Part shown: one piece after another, positions 7,763 to 15,621 of the stretch | Layout of the letters: every line of letters begins with the position of its first letter | Numbering within the stretch: position 1 is the first letter of the stretch | NCBI GenBank assembly: GCA_949288955.1 | Contig: CASEMS010000009.1 | Coordinates: 1-50,184, forward strand | DNA from: an uncultured Lentisphaeraceae bacterium | Lineage (GTDB): Bacteria; Verrucomicrobiota; Kiritimatiellia; RFP12; DVOR01 | Length of the DNA: 50,184 nt | Reading direction: 5' to 3' | Notes under the pieces: model-generated | The model's input: the letters and a program-made list of their open reading frames with translations, nothing else | The model's database searches: none | Told to the model about the DNA's origin: nothing | Made by a program: the position numbers and the translations under genes

Positions 7763-10441
7763 TTAAGCGTTGGCCTCTTTGCCGCGCGCGGAAGTTTTTC
7801 GCGCGGCGCGGCGGATGAGTTTTACGATCTCGTCGAGCGCGACCACAGAGAGCGCCAGGGCGATGATCTTCAGCCAGTCGAGCGCCTCCATGGGCGCGGT
7901 GCCGAACACGCCGCCGCCGAACTGCACGATGAGTACCTGCAAGGCGAACGCGATCACGAACGCCCCGAGCATCAGTTTGTTGCGGTGGATGTTGGGGAAG
8001 ATGCTCTTATCGCCCAGTTCGCGGCAGTTAAAGGCGTTGAACAGCTGGAACACGACGAACAGCGTGAATACCGACGTGGAGACCTCGGTGTTTTCCAGCC
8101 CCAAAAAGTTCCACCCCATCTGCGCCAGGCATACGAGGCACATGAACACGCCGTTGACGGCGATGCGGGCGAGCATCTGCCCCGATACGATGCTCTCGCT
8201 GCGGGCGGTGGGTTTGCGCTTCATCAGGTCGTCGCGGATGGGCTCCAACCCCAGCGTGAGCGCGGGCGGGCCGTCCATGATGATGTTGATCCACAGAAGA
8301 TCGAGCGCGGAGAAGGGCGATTCGAACCCTTCCACGAACAGTCCGATCACCGTGCAAAGGAACACCGTGAGCACCGACGCCACGTTGACGGTGAGCTGGA
8401 ACTGAATGAACCGCTTGAAGTTCTCATAAATGCCCCTGCCCCACTTGACCGTGGTGACGATGGTGGAGAAGGAATCGTTTAAAAGCACGATGTCCGCCGC
8501 CTCTTTGGAGACTTCGGTGCCGGAAATGCCCATGGCGATGCCGACGTCTGCATTTTTGAGGGCGGGCGCATCGTTGATGCCGTCGCCGGTAACGGCGACC
8601 ACGCTGCCCTTTTCTTTCAGCGTTTTCACGACGCGCATTTTAAGGAGCGGCGTGCTGCGCGCGATCACGCGCACTTTGGGCAAAATCTCTTCGAACTCGT
8701 CATCGGGCAGGCTTTCGAGGTACGACGCTTCCACGGCGATGTGTTCCCCGTCCAGAATGCCCAGTTCGTCGGCGATGGCGGTGGCGGTGACGATGTTGTC
8801 GCCGGTGAGCATTTTGACCTCGATGCCCGCCGTTTTGCACGACTGTACCGCCGCATATACCTCTTTGCGCAGGGGATCGGCGATGCCCACAAAACCGTCG
8901 AACGTCATGCCGTTTTCCGCTTCCTCGCGGGAGGCGGGGCGCTCGGCCACGTCTTTATGCGCGAACGCCAGCACGCGGCGGGCGCGCTTTTGCAGTTTTA
9001 CGATCTCCCCTTCGATCTCCTCGCGCTGTTCCCTGCCGATGCCCGTACAGAGGGAAAGAATTTTCTCGGGGCTGCCCTTCGTGTAGACGGTGTAACCGCT
9101 TTCCGCCCGCACGCACAAGGTCATGTTTTTGGTATCCGACGAGAAGGGGAACAGGTCGGAAACTTCCGCCTCTTCGCGCCAAACCCTGTAATCGACGCCG
9201 CATTTGCCCGCCGCCACCAGCAGAGCGCCCTCGGTGGGGTTGCCCACGAACCGCACGTTTTCGCCCTCGTAGTAGAGGTCTGCGGTGCTGTTGATGCAGT
9301 AGTTTTTCAGCATGGCGGCATCGCACTGCTTTTCCGGCTCGACGTATGCGCCGTGCGCCCAGACGTCTACGACCGTCATGCGGTTTTCGGTGAGCGTGCC
9401 CGTCTTATCCGAACAAATCACGTTGATGCAGCCGATGGTCTCGCAGGCGACCATCTTTTTGACGAGCGCGTTCTGCCGCGCCATGCGCGCGATGTTGATG
9501 GAGAGCGAGATCGCCACGATGGTGGGCAGGCCTTCCGGCACCGCCGCGACCATCAGCACGATGCTGGAAATGAACACGCCGGAAATGCTTTCGAACGTCG
9601 GCTGCCCGAGGGCGAGGATGTACACGAGTTGGATGAGGAAAATCAGCCCCGCGCACACCGCGCCGATGACGGTGATCGTCTTGCCCAGCCTGCCCATCTT
9701 TTCCTGCAAGGGCGTCTGCCCGCTCTCGCCGCCCTGAATCTCGCGGGCGATGAGGCCGAACTGCGTAGAATCGCCCACGCCTGTGACCACCATTTTGCCC
9801 GTGCCGCCCGTGATGAACGTGCCCGAATACACCATGTTCGCGCGCTCGGCGACGGGCGTGTTTTCGGGGAAAACGGCGGAAGCGTTTTTCTGTACGGGCG
9901 CCGATTCGCCGGTGAGCGACGATTCGTCGGCAAACAGGTCGGTGCATTCGAGCAGGCGTCCGTCCGCCGCCACTTTGTTGCCCGTTTCTAAAAACACGAT
10001 GTCGCCGGCGACCAGTTCGTGCTGCGGCACGTACTGCACCACGCCGCCGCGCACAACCTTTATTTCCACGCCCTCTTTGATCTTGTTCAGTTCTTCGAAT
10101 GCCTTGGCGCTCCTGCCCTCCATCACGACGGTGAGAACGACCGAGATGAGCACGGCCACGAGGATGCCCGCGCACTCCGCCCAGTCGAAATGCTCGCCCT
10201 GCGTAACGTTTACGATGTTCACGGCGATGGTGATTGCCCAGGCGAACAGCAGCAGAATGAGCATCGGCTCGGTCGACGCCTCCCAGATTCGGCGCAGAAG
10301 CGACTTGCGCTTTGCCTTGGTGAATTCGTTTCTGCCGTACTTTTCTCCGTTTTCGCGCACCTGCGCGTCGGAAAGCCCCGTATGCGCGTCCGAGTGAAAG
10401 GATTCGAGCGCATCCCGCGCATTTTTCGTGTAAAACTCCAT
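7763..10441 (-). CDS. P2-type calcium-transporting ATPase
   Basis: 892 residues, an integral membrane pump that exports Ca2+ using ATP. Visible motifs are TGES (177-180, actuator domain), PEGLP (302-306, ion-binding helix 4), SDKTGTL with the phosphorylated Asp at 345, MLTGDN (544-549) and TGDGINDAP (618-626). Several membrane helices lie at 55-110, 255-320 and in the last 200 residues. The PEGLPTIVAISLSINIARM stretch and overall length fit the SERCA/PMCA-like bacterial family (PF00122, PF00702, PF00689). ATG at 10441 is chosen because GGAGGT precedes it by 5 nt; the frame continues upstream only through palindromic leader DNA. Single-gene unit with its own promoter at 10662-10690. Confidence 0.93.
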   Translation of the reverse strand: MEFYTKNARDALESFHSDAHTGLSDAQVRENGEKYGRNEFTKAKRKSLLRRIWEASTEPMLILLLFAWAITIAVNIVNVTQGEHFDWAECAGILVAVLISVVLTVVMEGRSAKAFEELNKIKEGVEIKVVRGGVVQYVPQHELVAGDIVFLETGNKVAADGRLLECTDLFADESSLTGESAPVQKNASAVFPENTPVAERANMVYSGTFITGGTGKMVVTGVGDSTQFGLIAREIQGGESGQTPLQEKMGRLGKTITVIGAVCAGLIFLIQLVYILALGQPTFESISGVFISSIVLMVAAVPEGLPTIVAISLSINIARMARQNALVKKMVACETIGCINVICSDKTGTLTENRMTVVDVWAHGAYVEPEKQCDAAMLKNYCINSTADLYYEGENVRFVGNPTEGALLVAAGKCGVDYRVWREEAEVSDLFPFSSDTKNMTLCVRAESGYTVYTKGSPEKILSLCTGIGREQREEIEGEIVKLQKRARRVLAFAHKDVAERPASREEAENGMTFDGFVGIADPLRKEVYAAVQSCKTAGIEVKMLTGDNIVTATAIADELGILDGEHIAVEASYLESLPDDEFEEILPKVRVIARSTPLLKMRVVKTLKEKGSVVAVTGDGINDAPALKNADVGIAMGISGTEVSKEAADIVLLNDSFSTIVTTVKWGRGIYENFKRFIQFQLTVNVASVLTVFLCTVIGLFVEGFESPFSALDLLWINIIMDGPPALTLGLEPIRDDLMKRKPTARSESIVSGQMLARIAVNGVFMCLVCLAQMGWNFLGLENTEVSTSVFTLFVVFQLFNAFNCRELGDKSIFPNIHRNKLMLGAFVIAFALQVLIVQFGGGVFGTAPMEALDWLKIIALALSVVALDEIVKLIRRAARKTSARGKEANA

Positions 10442-10476
10442 GTATGACCTCCGATATGTAATTCCGTATAAAAAAA

Positions 10477-10502
10477 CCATATATGCGCGCAGGCATATAT
10501 GG
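10477..10502 (-). promoter_or_regulatory. Palindrome 1 in the Ca2+ ATPase leader
   Basis: CCATATATGC - 6 nt - GCATATATGG, a perfect 10-bp inverted repeat 36 nt upstream of the ATPase start. Possible operator or RNA hairpin. Confidence 0.6.
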
Positions 10503-10524
10503 CACGGAAAGGGCAGAGTACGGG

Positions 10525-10552
10525 CCATATATGCGACGGGCGCGATATATGG
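10525..10552 (-). promoter_or_regulatory. Palindrome 2 in the Ca2+ ATPase leader
   Basis: CCATATAT - 12 nt - ATATATGG. It has the same half-site as palindrome 1, with centres 49 nt apart. Two copies of one half-site suggest cooperative binding by a regulator. Confidence 0.55.
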
Positions 10553-10661
10553 GTCTTGCCGTGTTTCAGGCGGAGCCCTGAGCCTTTCGGCACGGGATGA
10601 AGAACTCCGCCGCGCCTTGTGCGCCGGCTACTCCCCCACGGGATATTTTTCTTACCGTTTT

Positions 10662-10690
10662 ATTATAATCGGCAAACGCGCGTTTGTCAA
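10662..10690 (-). promoter_or_regulatory. Sigma-A promoter of the Ca2+ ATPase gene
   Basis: Minus strand TTGACA (10685-10690), 17-nt spacer, TATAAT (10662-10667). It gives a leader of about 215 nt that contains both palindromes. It is the last clearly Clostridia-like element before the sequence changes character. Confidence 0.8.
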
Positions 10691-10739
10691 ACGAAAAAAC
10701 GCAAAAAAGACAAACAAAATTTGCGCCCCGCCGAAACTT

Positions 10740-10820
10740 TGCGCGCCCGCCGCCGTCCGCTCTCCATCATCCGCCCGCCGGCGTTACACGGCGCCGCCGT
10801 TGCACAGCCGCCGGCCATTG
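10740..10820. other. Probable chimeric junction between two genomes
   Basis: Left of here, intergenic DNA has A-runs and consensus sigma-A promoters. Right of here, base composition, codon usage and promoter style all change and stay changed to the end of the window. The DUF2851 reading frame emerges from this stretch without start codon, ribosome site or its N-terminal half. Confidence 0.75.
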
Positions 10821-11550
10821 CCGCCTCCACGCCAAGGCCACGCGCCTGGCCGAGGCCCTCCGCGCCCAAGGCCCCGCCCAGACCCTCCACGAGGGCCTCT
10901 TCGCCGCGCTGGGCTACCGCCGCAACGCCGAGCCCTTCCGCCGCCTGGCCCAGGAGCTCCCCCTCACACGCCTCCTGCCCCTGCCGACGCCCCAACGCTT
11001 CGCCATCCTCGCGGGCGTCGCCGGGCTGCTCCGCCAAGACCGCCACCGCGCGCTCTGGGACCTCTGGTGGCGCAGCGGCTTCCCCCCGCCCCTGCGCCCC
11101 TACGCCTGGGACCTCCGCGGACTCCGCCCGCAGAACCACCCCCTCCGCCGCCTCGCCGCCGCCGCCCCCCTCCTTGGCCGCCTCGACGACCTGCTGCGCC
11201 TGCCGCTCGACCGCCTGCCCGACGCCCTCACCGAGGCCGCGCGCGCCCTCTGCGAACCCCTCGGCCTCACCGGCTCCCCCCTGGGGCGGGCGCGCGCCAA
11301 CGCCATCGTCGCCAACCTCGCCGTCCCCGCGCGCCTGGCGCTCGGCACGCTCGGCCCCGACCACCTCGGCGAGCTGCCCGGCGAGGATCCCTCCCTGCCC
11401 ATGCGCCAGGCCTGGCACAGCCTCACCGGCTCCCTCCGCGACCTCCCCAAAGACGCCCTCCGCCAGCAGGGGCTGCTCCAGATCCACGCCGACTTCTGCT
11501 CCAACCCCGCGCTCTCCTGCGCCACCTGCCCCCTCGCCTCTTCCCTCTGA
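10816..11550 (+). CDS. DUF2851 family protein, N-terminus missing
   Basis: About 245 residues of the C-terminal half of a DUF2851 protein, a family of roughly 430 residues and unknown function common in Bacteroidota and PVC bacteria. Visible family features are the LFAALGYRRNAEPFRRLA segment, a GLRPQNHPLRRLAA segment (usually RPxNFPxxRIA) and a C-terminal cysteine cluster (FCSN..SCATCP). The frame runs upstream to 10684, but those residues are low-complexity and unlike the family. The start given is where recognisable sequence begins, not a real start codon. The truncation coincides with the composition switch, so it is most likely an assembly artefact rather than a natural pseudogene. Confidence 0.75.
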   Translation, partial: HCRLHAKATRLAEALRAQGPAQTLHEGLFAALGYRRNAEPFRRLAQELPLTRLLPLPTPQRFAILAGVAGLLRQDRHRALWDLWWRSGFPPPLRPYAWDLRGLRPQNHPLRRLAAAAPLLGRLDDLLRLPLDRLPDALTEAARALCEPLGLTGSPLGRARANAIVANLAVPARLALGTLGPDHLGELPGEDPSLPMRQAWHSLTGSLRDLPKDALRQQGLLQIHADFCSNPALSCATCPLASSL

Positions 11551-11591
11551 CGCCCGGCCATCCCCCATCCCGCCGCCGACCATCGGGGACT

Positions 11592-11666
11592 GGGGGCTCC
11601 GCCCCCATGACCCCCGGCAGGGTGCAAGGCACCCTGCACCCCCGGGCGCGTCCGTGGGACGCGCCC
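11592..11666. repeat. Three consecutive tight hairpins
   Basis: GGGGGC-TCC-GCCCCC (11592-11606), CAGGGTGC-AAG-GCACCCTG (11618-11636) and GGGCGCGTCC-GTG-GGACGCGCCC (11644-11666). Every loop is 3 nt and every stem perfect. It follows the DUF2851 gene by 40 nt and resembles REP-type intergenic elements. The first hairpin type recurs at 21607-21621. Confidence 0.75.
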
Positions 11667-11713
11667 ATCCGCCACGCCACAGGGAAAGGAGCGAGGGGCT
11701 GCGGCCGCCGCCC

Positions 11714-11810
11714 CAATGAGAGGTAGCCGCCGACGCGGGGAGGATCGGCGGCTGATCCAACGAGAGGTAGCCGCCGATCCACGGAGGCTCAGCCGCCAAG
11801 TCTCGGGGAG
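11714..11810. repeat. 22-bp repeat family, locus A
   Basis: About four alternating units built on GTAGCCGCCGA and GGCGGCTGATCC, spaced close to 22 bp. Intergenic, between the hairpins and the VWA gene promoter. Confidence 0.75.
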
Positions 11811-11885
11811 GGGCGCGGGCGGCGGGCTCGGCATGGCGCCACGCGGCCGGGGGACGCTCGCCGGGCGTTAGCGCCTTGGCGTTTA

Positions 11886-11894
11886 TGCTACACT
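11886..11894 (+). promoter_or_regulatory. Extended -10 promoter of the VWA operon
   Basis: TGcTACACT, 22 nt before the ATG, with no convincing -35. AGAGGA lies just before the start codon. Confidence 0.5.
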
Positions 11895-11916
11895 ATCCCC
11901 ACGAAGAGGACAGACG

Positions 11917-12960
11917 ATGATGGATTTGGCGTTTCCTTGGGCGTTGCTGTTGCTGCTGCCGTGGGCGGTGGCGGCGTGGAGGGTGTCGCGCTCGGCGCGT
12001 CTGCGCGGGGCGACCTTCGCGGGGGCCTCGGCGCGGTTGGCGGGGGCGGGCGCATCGTGGCGGGCGCGGGCGTGCAGGCTGCTGCCCTTCGCCTTCCTGG
12101 CGGGCGCGTTGGCGCTGATCGTCGCCGCCGCCGGGCCGCGCACCGCGCTGTCGCGGGAGGTGCGTTCGGCGGACGCGTTGGCGGTGATGATGGCGGTGGA
12201 CGTCTCCGGCTCCATGCGCGGACTGGATCTGAGCGAGGGTCGGTGGGACGCCACGCGACTGGACGTGGTCAAGCGGATGTTCCGCCGCTTCGTGGAGCAA
12301 CGGCCCGGCGACCTGATCGGGCTGGTTACCTTCGGCGGCTACGCCAGCGTCCGCGCGCCCCTCACGGCCGACCACCGCGCGTTGCTGCACACCCTCGCGG
12401 GCGTCGACATCCCCGGCGGGGACACGGGGCTGGATGAGCGCGGGCGGCCCGTCTCCGACGAGGAGCTGCTCACCGCCATCGGCGACGGCCTGGCCGTCTC
12501 GCTCCTGCGCCTCAAGGACGCCGAGCCCAAGACCAAGATCGTCATCCTGCTCTCCGACGGCGAGAGCAACGTCGGCGCCGTCACCCCCCTCCAGGCCGCC
12601 AAGGCCGCCAAGGAGCTGGGCGTGCGCGTCTACACCATCGGCGTGGGCATGAACGGCCGCACCAAGATGTGGGGGCGGGACTTCCGCGGCAACAAGGTGC
12701 TCGCCGACGTGATGATGACCCTCGACGAGGCCACCCTCAAGGCCATCGCCAAGGAGACCGGCGGCCTTTACGCCAACGTCCGTTCCCCCCAGGCGCTCCA
12801 AGCCTTCCTGGACCGCGTCTCGCAATTGGAGACCACGCGCGTCGAGCGGCAGGTCTACACCCGCTTCCGCGGGCACGCCCGCCCCTGGCTCCTCGTCGGC
12901 GGCGCGCTCTGCCTGCTCTCCGCCGTCGCGCTCACCGCCCTCCTGCGGAGGCCGCTGTGA
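11917..12960 (+). CDS. VWA-domain membrane protein (BatA-like)
   Basis: 347 residues. Membrane segments lie at about 5-22 and 54-73, then a von Willebrand A domain from about 85 with the metal-binding DVSGSM (Asp 95, Ser 97, Ser 99) and a second acidic loop LLSDGESN near 207-214, then a last membrane helix near 325-343. This is the BatA/BatB layout, where the VWA domain sits outside the cytoplasmic membrane and presumably binds a partner through a metal ion. The usual MoxR ATPase and DUF58 neighbours are not present downstream. The stop codon overlaps the GTG start of the NYN gene by 4 nt, so translation is coupled. Confidence 0.85.
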   Translation: MMDLAFPWALLLLLPWAVAAWRVSRSARLRGATFAGASARLAGAGASWRARACRLLPFAFLAGALALIVAAAGPRTALSREVRSADALAVMMAVDVSGSMRGLDLSEGRWDATRLDVVKRMFRRFVEQRPGDLIGLVTFGGYASVRAPLTADHRALLHTLAGVDIPGGDTGLDERGRPVSDEELLTAIGDGLAVSLLRLKDAEPKTKIVILLSDGESNVGAVTPLQAAKAAKELGVRVYTIGVGMNGRTKMWGRDFRGNKVLADVMMTLDEATLKAIAKETGGLYANVRSPQALQAFLDRVSQLETTRVERQVYTRFRGHARPWLLVGGALCLLSAVALTALLRRPL

Positions 12961-14672
12961 GCGCGCCCCCCGCCACCGAGGCCACCCTGCGCGCCGCCTT
13001 CGAGGCCCTGCTCCAGGCCGCGCCCGAGCAGACCCTCCGGCGTTTCCTCTCCGCCCACGCCCCGAACGCCGTGGGCATCCGCGCCAACGCCCCCAAGCGC
13101 AGCCTCGTCCCCTACCTGGCCCAAACCTTCGCCCCGCGCCTGCGCACCCGGGACGACGCCCTTGCCCGCCTCCTGGCCGAGTGCGGCCACCCGCTCGCCC
13201 GCCTCGTCCCGCTCCTCACCCCCGCCGCCCTTCAGGCCTGCGCCCCCGCGCTCATCGTCCGCTTCGGCGCGGAGGATGCCCTGCTGGCCCTCTTCCAGGA
13301 CGCGCGCGAGGAGGTGCGCGCCTTGGCCCAGACGCTCTGGGAGGGCGCGGATCTCCCCGCCCCCGACCGCGCCGAGGCGCTCCTTGCCGACCTCTTCGGC
13401 CCCCTCATGGGCGCCGCCGCGGCCCCCGCCCCCCGCCACGGACAGCTCGCCGAGCTCCGGCAACGCCTCGACGAGGCCGAGAAGGCCCTCCGGAAGGCCC
13501 ACCGCGAAGCCTCCGAGGCCGCCCAGCGCGCCGAGAAGGACAAAGCCCACGCCTGCGCCCAGCTCCAGAACGACGTGGAGGAGCGCGACCGCCTCATCGC
13601 CACCCTTCAGGCCCAGGCCGCCAAGGCCGGCCGCGAGCGCGAGGCCCGTATCCGCGACGAGGTCTCCGCGCGCCTCCTCACCGCCTTCCATGGGTGGCTC
13701 GCCCCGGCCATCCGCGCCGAGACGCTCGCCCAGGGCGACCCCTCCGCGCCGCTTCTGGAGCGCGCCGAGGCCGCGCTCCAAGAGCAGGCCAGGCTGGACC
13801 GCGCCTCCGCCGCCCACGCGAGACTGCGCGAGCGCCTGGGGCAGGTGGAGGCCATGCTGCGCCGCGTGGACGAGGCCCTCGCCGGGGCGCAGATCCGCAG
13901 CCAGACACTCCTGGCCGTCCGCGACGAACTCGTCGCCAACCGCGCCGAGTTGCGCGAGACCCTCCGCGCCGAGGGCGATGGCCCCGGCCCCGGCCTCATC
14001 GCCGCCCAGCTCCGCAGCGCCATCCAAGCCTCCCGGCAGAAGCAGCAGCCCGCGTTGGAGGATCTCCTCCGGCTCGCCCGCCGCTTCAAGCTCATCGACC
14101 CCGCCGAGGAGGCCGCGTTGCGCGAGGCCTTCCGCCGCCGCCAGGCGCTCTGGGGCATCGAGGTGCCACCGCCCGAGGCCGCCGAGCCGGACCCCACCGA
14201 CCCCGCCGCCGTCATCGCCCAGCGCAACCCCGCCCTCGCCGCAGGCCTGCGCGGCGCCGCCCCCCTCTACCTCTTCCTCGACGGCCACAACATCCTCAAC
14301 GGCATCAGCCGCTACCGCACCCCGCGCGGCGAGCCCATGCCCCACGAGGCCGCGCGCAAGGCGCTCGAAGGCGACGTCCGCGCCCTCCTCCAGGACCGCC
14401 CCCTCGCCGTCGCCCGCCTCGTCTGGGATGGCTCCACCCGCACCGACCACACCCTCGCCGACAACGTGGTCGTCCACTACTCCGGCGGCGTCGGCGAGCA
14501 CCGCGCCGACAACTACATCCTCGACCAGATCGAATGGTGCGTCCGGCAGGGCCAAGGCCCCATCGTCGTCGTCACCGACGACAACGCCTTCCGCGGCAAG
14601 GCCCAGCGCCTCGGCGCGGAGGGCTGCCGCCTCCACGACTTCGCCGCCTTCCTCTCCAATGCCCTCCACTGA
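12957..14672 (+). CDS. NYN-domain (YacP-like) nuclease with coiled coil
   Basis: 571 residues from a GTG that overlaps the upstream TGA as GTGA. Residues 1-150 are helical and not recognised. About 160-230 is a strong coiled coil (RQRLDEAEKALRKAHREA region). Residues 435-571 are an NYN/PIN-like domain: LYLFLDGHNIL with Asp 442, a VVHYSGG strand, RADNYI and IVVVTDDN supply the acidic residues expected to hold Mg2+ for RNA cleavage, as in YacP/Rae1. Family knowledge suggests endoribonuclease activity; the target is unknown. The coiled coil may cause oligomerisation. The following gene starts inside its last 14 nt. Confidence 0.8.
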   Translation: MSAPPATEATLRAAFEALLQAAPEQTLRRFLSAHAPNAVGIRANAPKRSLVPYLAQTFAPRLRTRDDALARLLAECGHPLARLVPLLTPAALQACAPALIVRFGAEDALLALFQDAREEVRALAQTLWEGADLPAPDRAEALLADLFGPLMGAAAAPAPRHGQLAELRQRLDEAEKALRKAHREASEAAQRAEKDKAHACAQLQNDVEERDRLIATLQAQAAKAGREREARIRDEVSARLLTAFHGWLAPAIRAETLAQGDPSAPLLERAEAALQEQARLDRASAAHARLRERLGQVEAMLRRVDEALAGAQIRSQTLLAVRDELVANRAELRETLRAEGDGPGPGLIAAQLRSAIQASRQKQQPALEDLLRLARRFKLIDPAEEAALREAFRRRQALWGIEVPPPEAAEPDPTDPAAVIAQRNPALAAGLRGAAPLYLFLDGHNILNGISRYRTPRGEPMPHEAARKALEGDVRALLQDRPLAVARLVWDGSTRTDHTLADNVVVHYSGGVGEHRADNYILDQIEWCVRQGQGPIVVVTDDNAFRGKAQRLGAEGCRLHDFAAFLSNALH

Positions 14673-15621
14673 CCGCCCCACCCTCCCGCCGAACCCGCGG
14701 CGCGCCGATTGGCGTTGGCAGCTGCGCCACACCCTACGCGCCGCGGACTTCGGTCGCGCGGAGATCCCGGCCTGGCCGTGCCGCGTCACCCCGTACTACG
14801 CCTCGTTGGCCGACCTCTCCGAACCCGCCGACCCCATCGCCCTGCAATTCCTCCCAGACCCCCGCGAGACGCGCCCCGACGGCTTCGGCCCCGACCCCTT
14901 CGGGGAGGACGGCCCCGCCGCCGTCGCCCCCGGCATCAAACAACGCTTCCCGGACCGCCTCCTCGCCCAACTCTCCCTCGCCTGCGCCGCCAACTGCCGC
15001 CACTGCACGCGCCGCGGATTGCTCGGTCGGGCGCGTTCCGCCCGGTTGGAAGACCTGTTGGGGGCGATTCGCGCACGCCCCGCCGTCCGCGAGGTGCTGC
15101 TCTCCGGCGGGGATCCCCTGCTGCTCCCCGACGACACGCTCCTGGAATGGGTCGACGCCCTGTCCGCGCTCCCGCAGATCGAGGCCATCCGGTTGTGCAC
15201 GCGCACGCCCGTCACCCTGCCCATGCGCTGGACGCTCCCCCTCGTCCGCCGCCTGGCCCGCGGCAGACGCGTCTGGGTGCAGACGCAGTTCAACCACCCC
15301 CGCGAGCTCACGGAGGAGGCACAAGACGCCTGCGCGCGACTCGTCGGCCACGGGATCCCCGTCTCCAACCAAAGCGTCCTCCTGCGAGGCGTCAACGACG
15401 ACCCCGCCGTGATGACCGCCCTCTGCGCCGCGCTCCAACGCAACCGCGTGCGCCCCTACTACGTCTTTGTGTGCGACCCCATCGCCGGCATCGGTCACTT
15501 CCGCACGCCGCCCGAGGCCGCCCCGCGCCTCCGCAAGCACCTCCTGACCCACCTTGGGGGCCTCGCCTGCCCCCGCGTCGTCGCCGACCTCCCCGGCGCC
15601 CCCCACAAACAAGACGTCTAA
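14659..15621 (+). CDS. Lysine 2,3-aminomutase family radical SAM protein (EpmB/KamA-like)
   Basis: 320 residues. The radical SAM cluster motif is CAANCRHC (Cys 109, 113, 116), followed by LLSGGDPLLLPDD and a C-terminal PHKQDV whose Lys 317 aligns with the PLP-binding lysine. The length and the lysine lying very near the C-terminus fit EpmB, which makes beta-lysine for elongation factor P, better than the longer catabolic KamA. No epmA or efp gene is in the window. It overlaps the NYN gene by 14 nt, which suggests co-transcription. It converges with the flippase gene, the two stop codons overlapping at 15618-15621. Confidence 0.85.
   Translation: MPSTDRPTLPPNPRRADWRWQLRHTLRAADFGRAEIPAWPCRVTPYYASLADLSEPADPIALQFLPDPRETRPDGFGPDPFGEDGPAAVAPGIKQRFPDRLLAQLSLACAANCRHCTRRGLLGRARSARLEDLLGAIRARPAVREVLLSGGDPLLLPDDTLLEWVDALSALPQIEAIRLCTRTPVTLPMRWTLPLVRRLARGRRVWVQTQFNHPRELTEEAQDACARLVGHGIPVSNQSVLLRGVNDDPAVMTALCAALQRNRVRPYYVFVCDPIAGIGHFRTPPEAAPRLRKHLLTHLGGLACPRVVADLPGAPHKQDV

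Noticed and set aside
12855..14789. Long minus-strand ORF antisense to the NYN gene
   Set aside because: It is a composition shadow in very GC-rich DNA: no recognisable domain, Gly/Ala/Glu-rich, and the opposite strand carries clear NYN and radical SAM motifs.
14659..15621. Truncated KamA pseudogene
   Set aside because: The gene is short compared with catabolic KamA, but EpmB enzymes also end shortly after the PLP lysine, so the length is normal.
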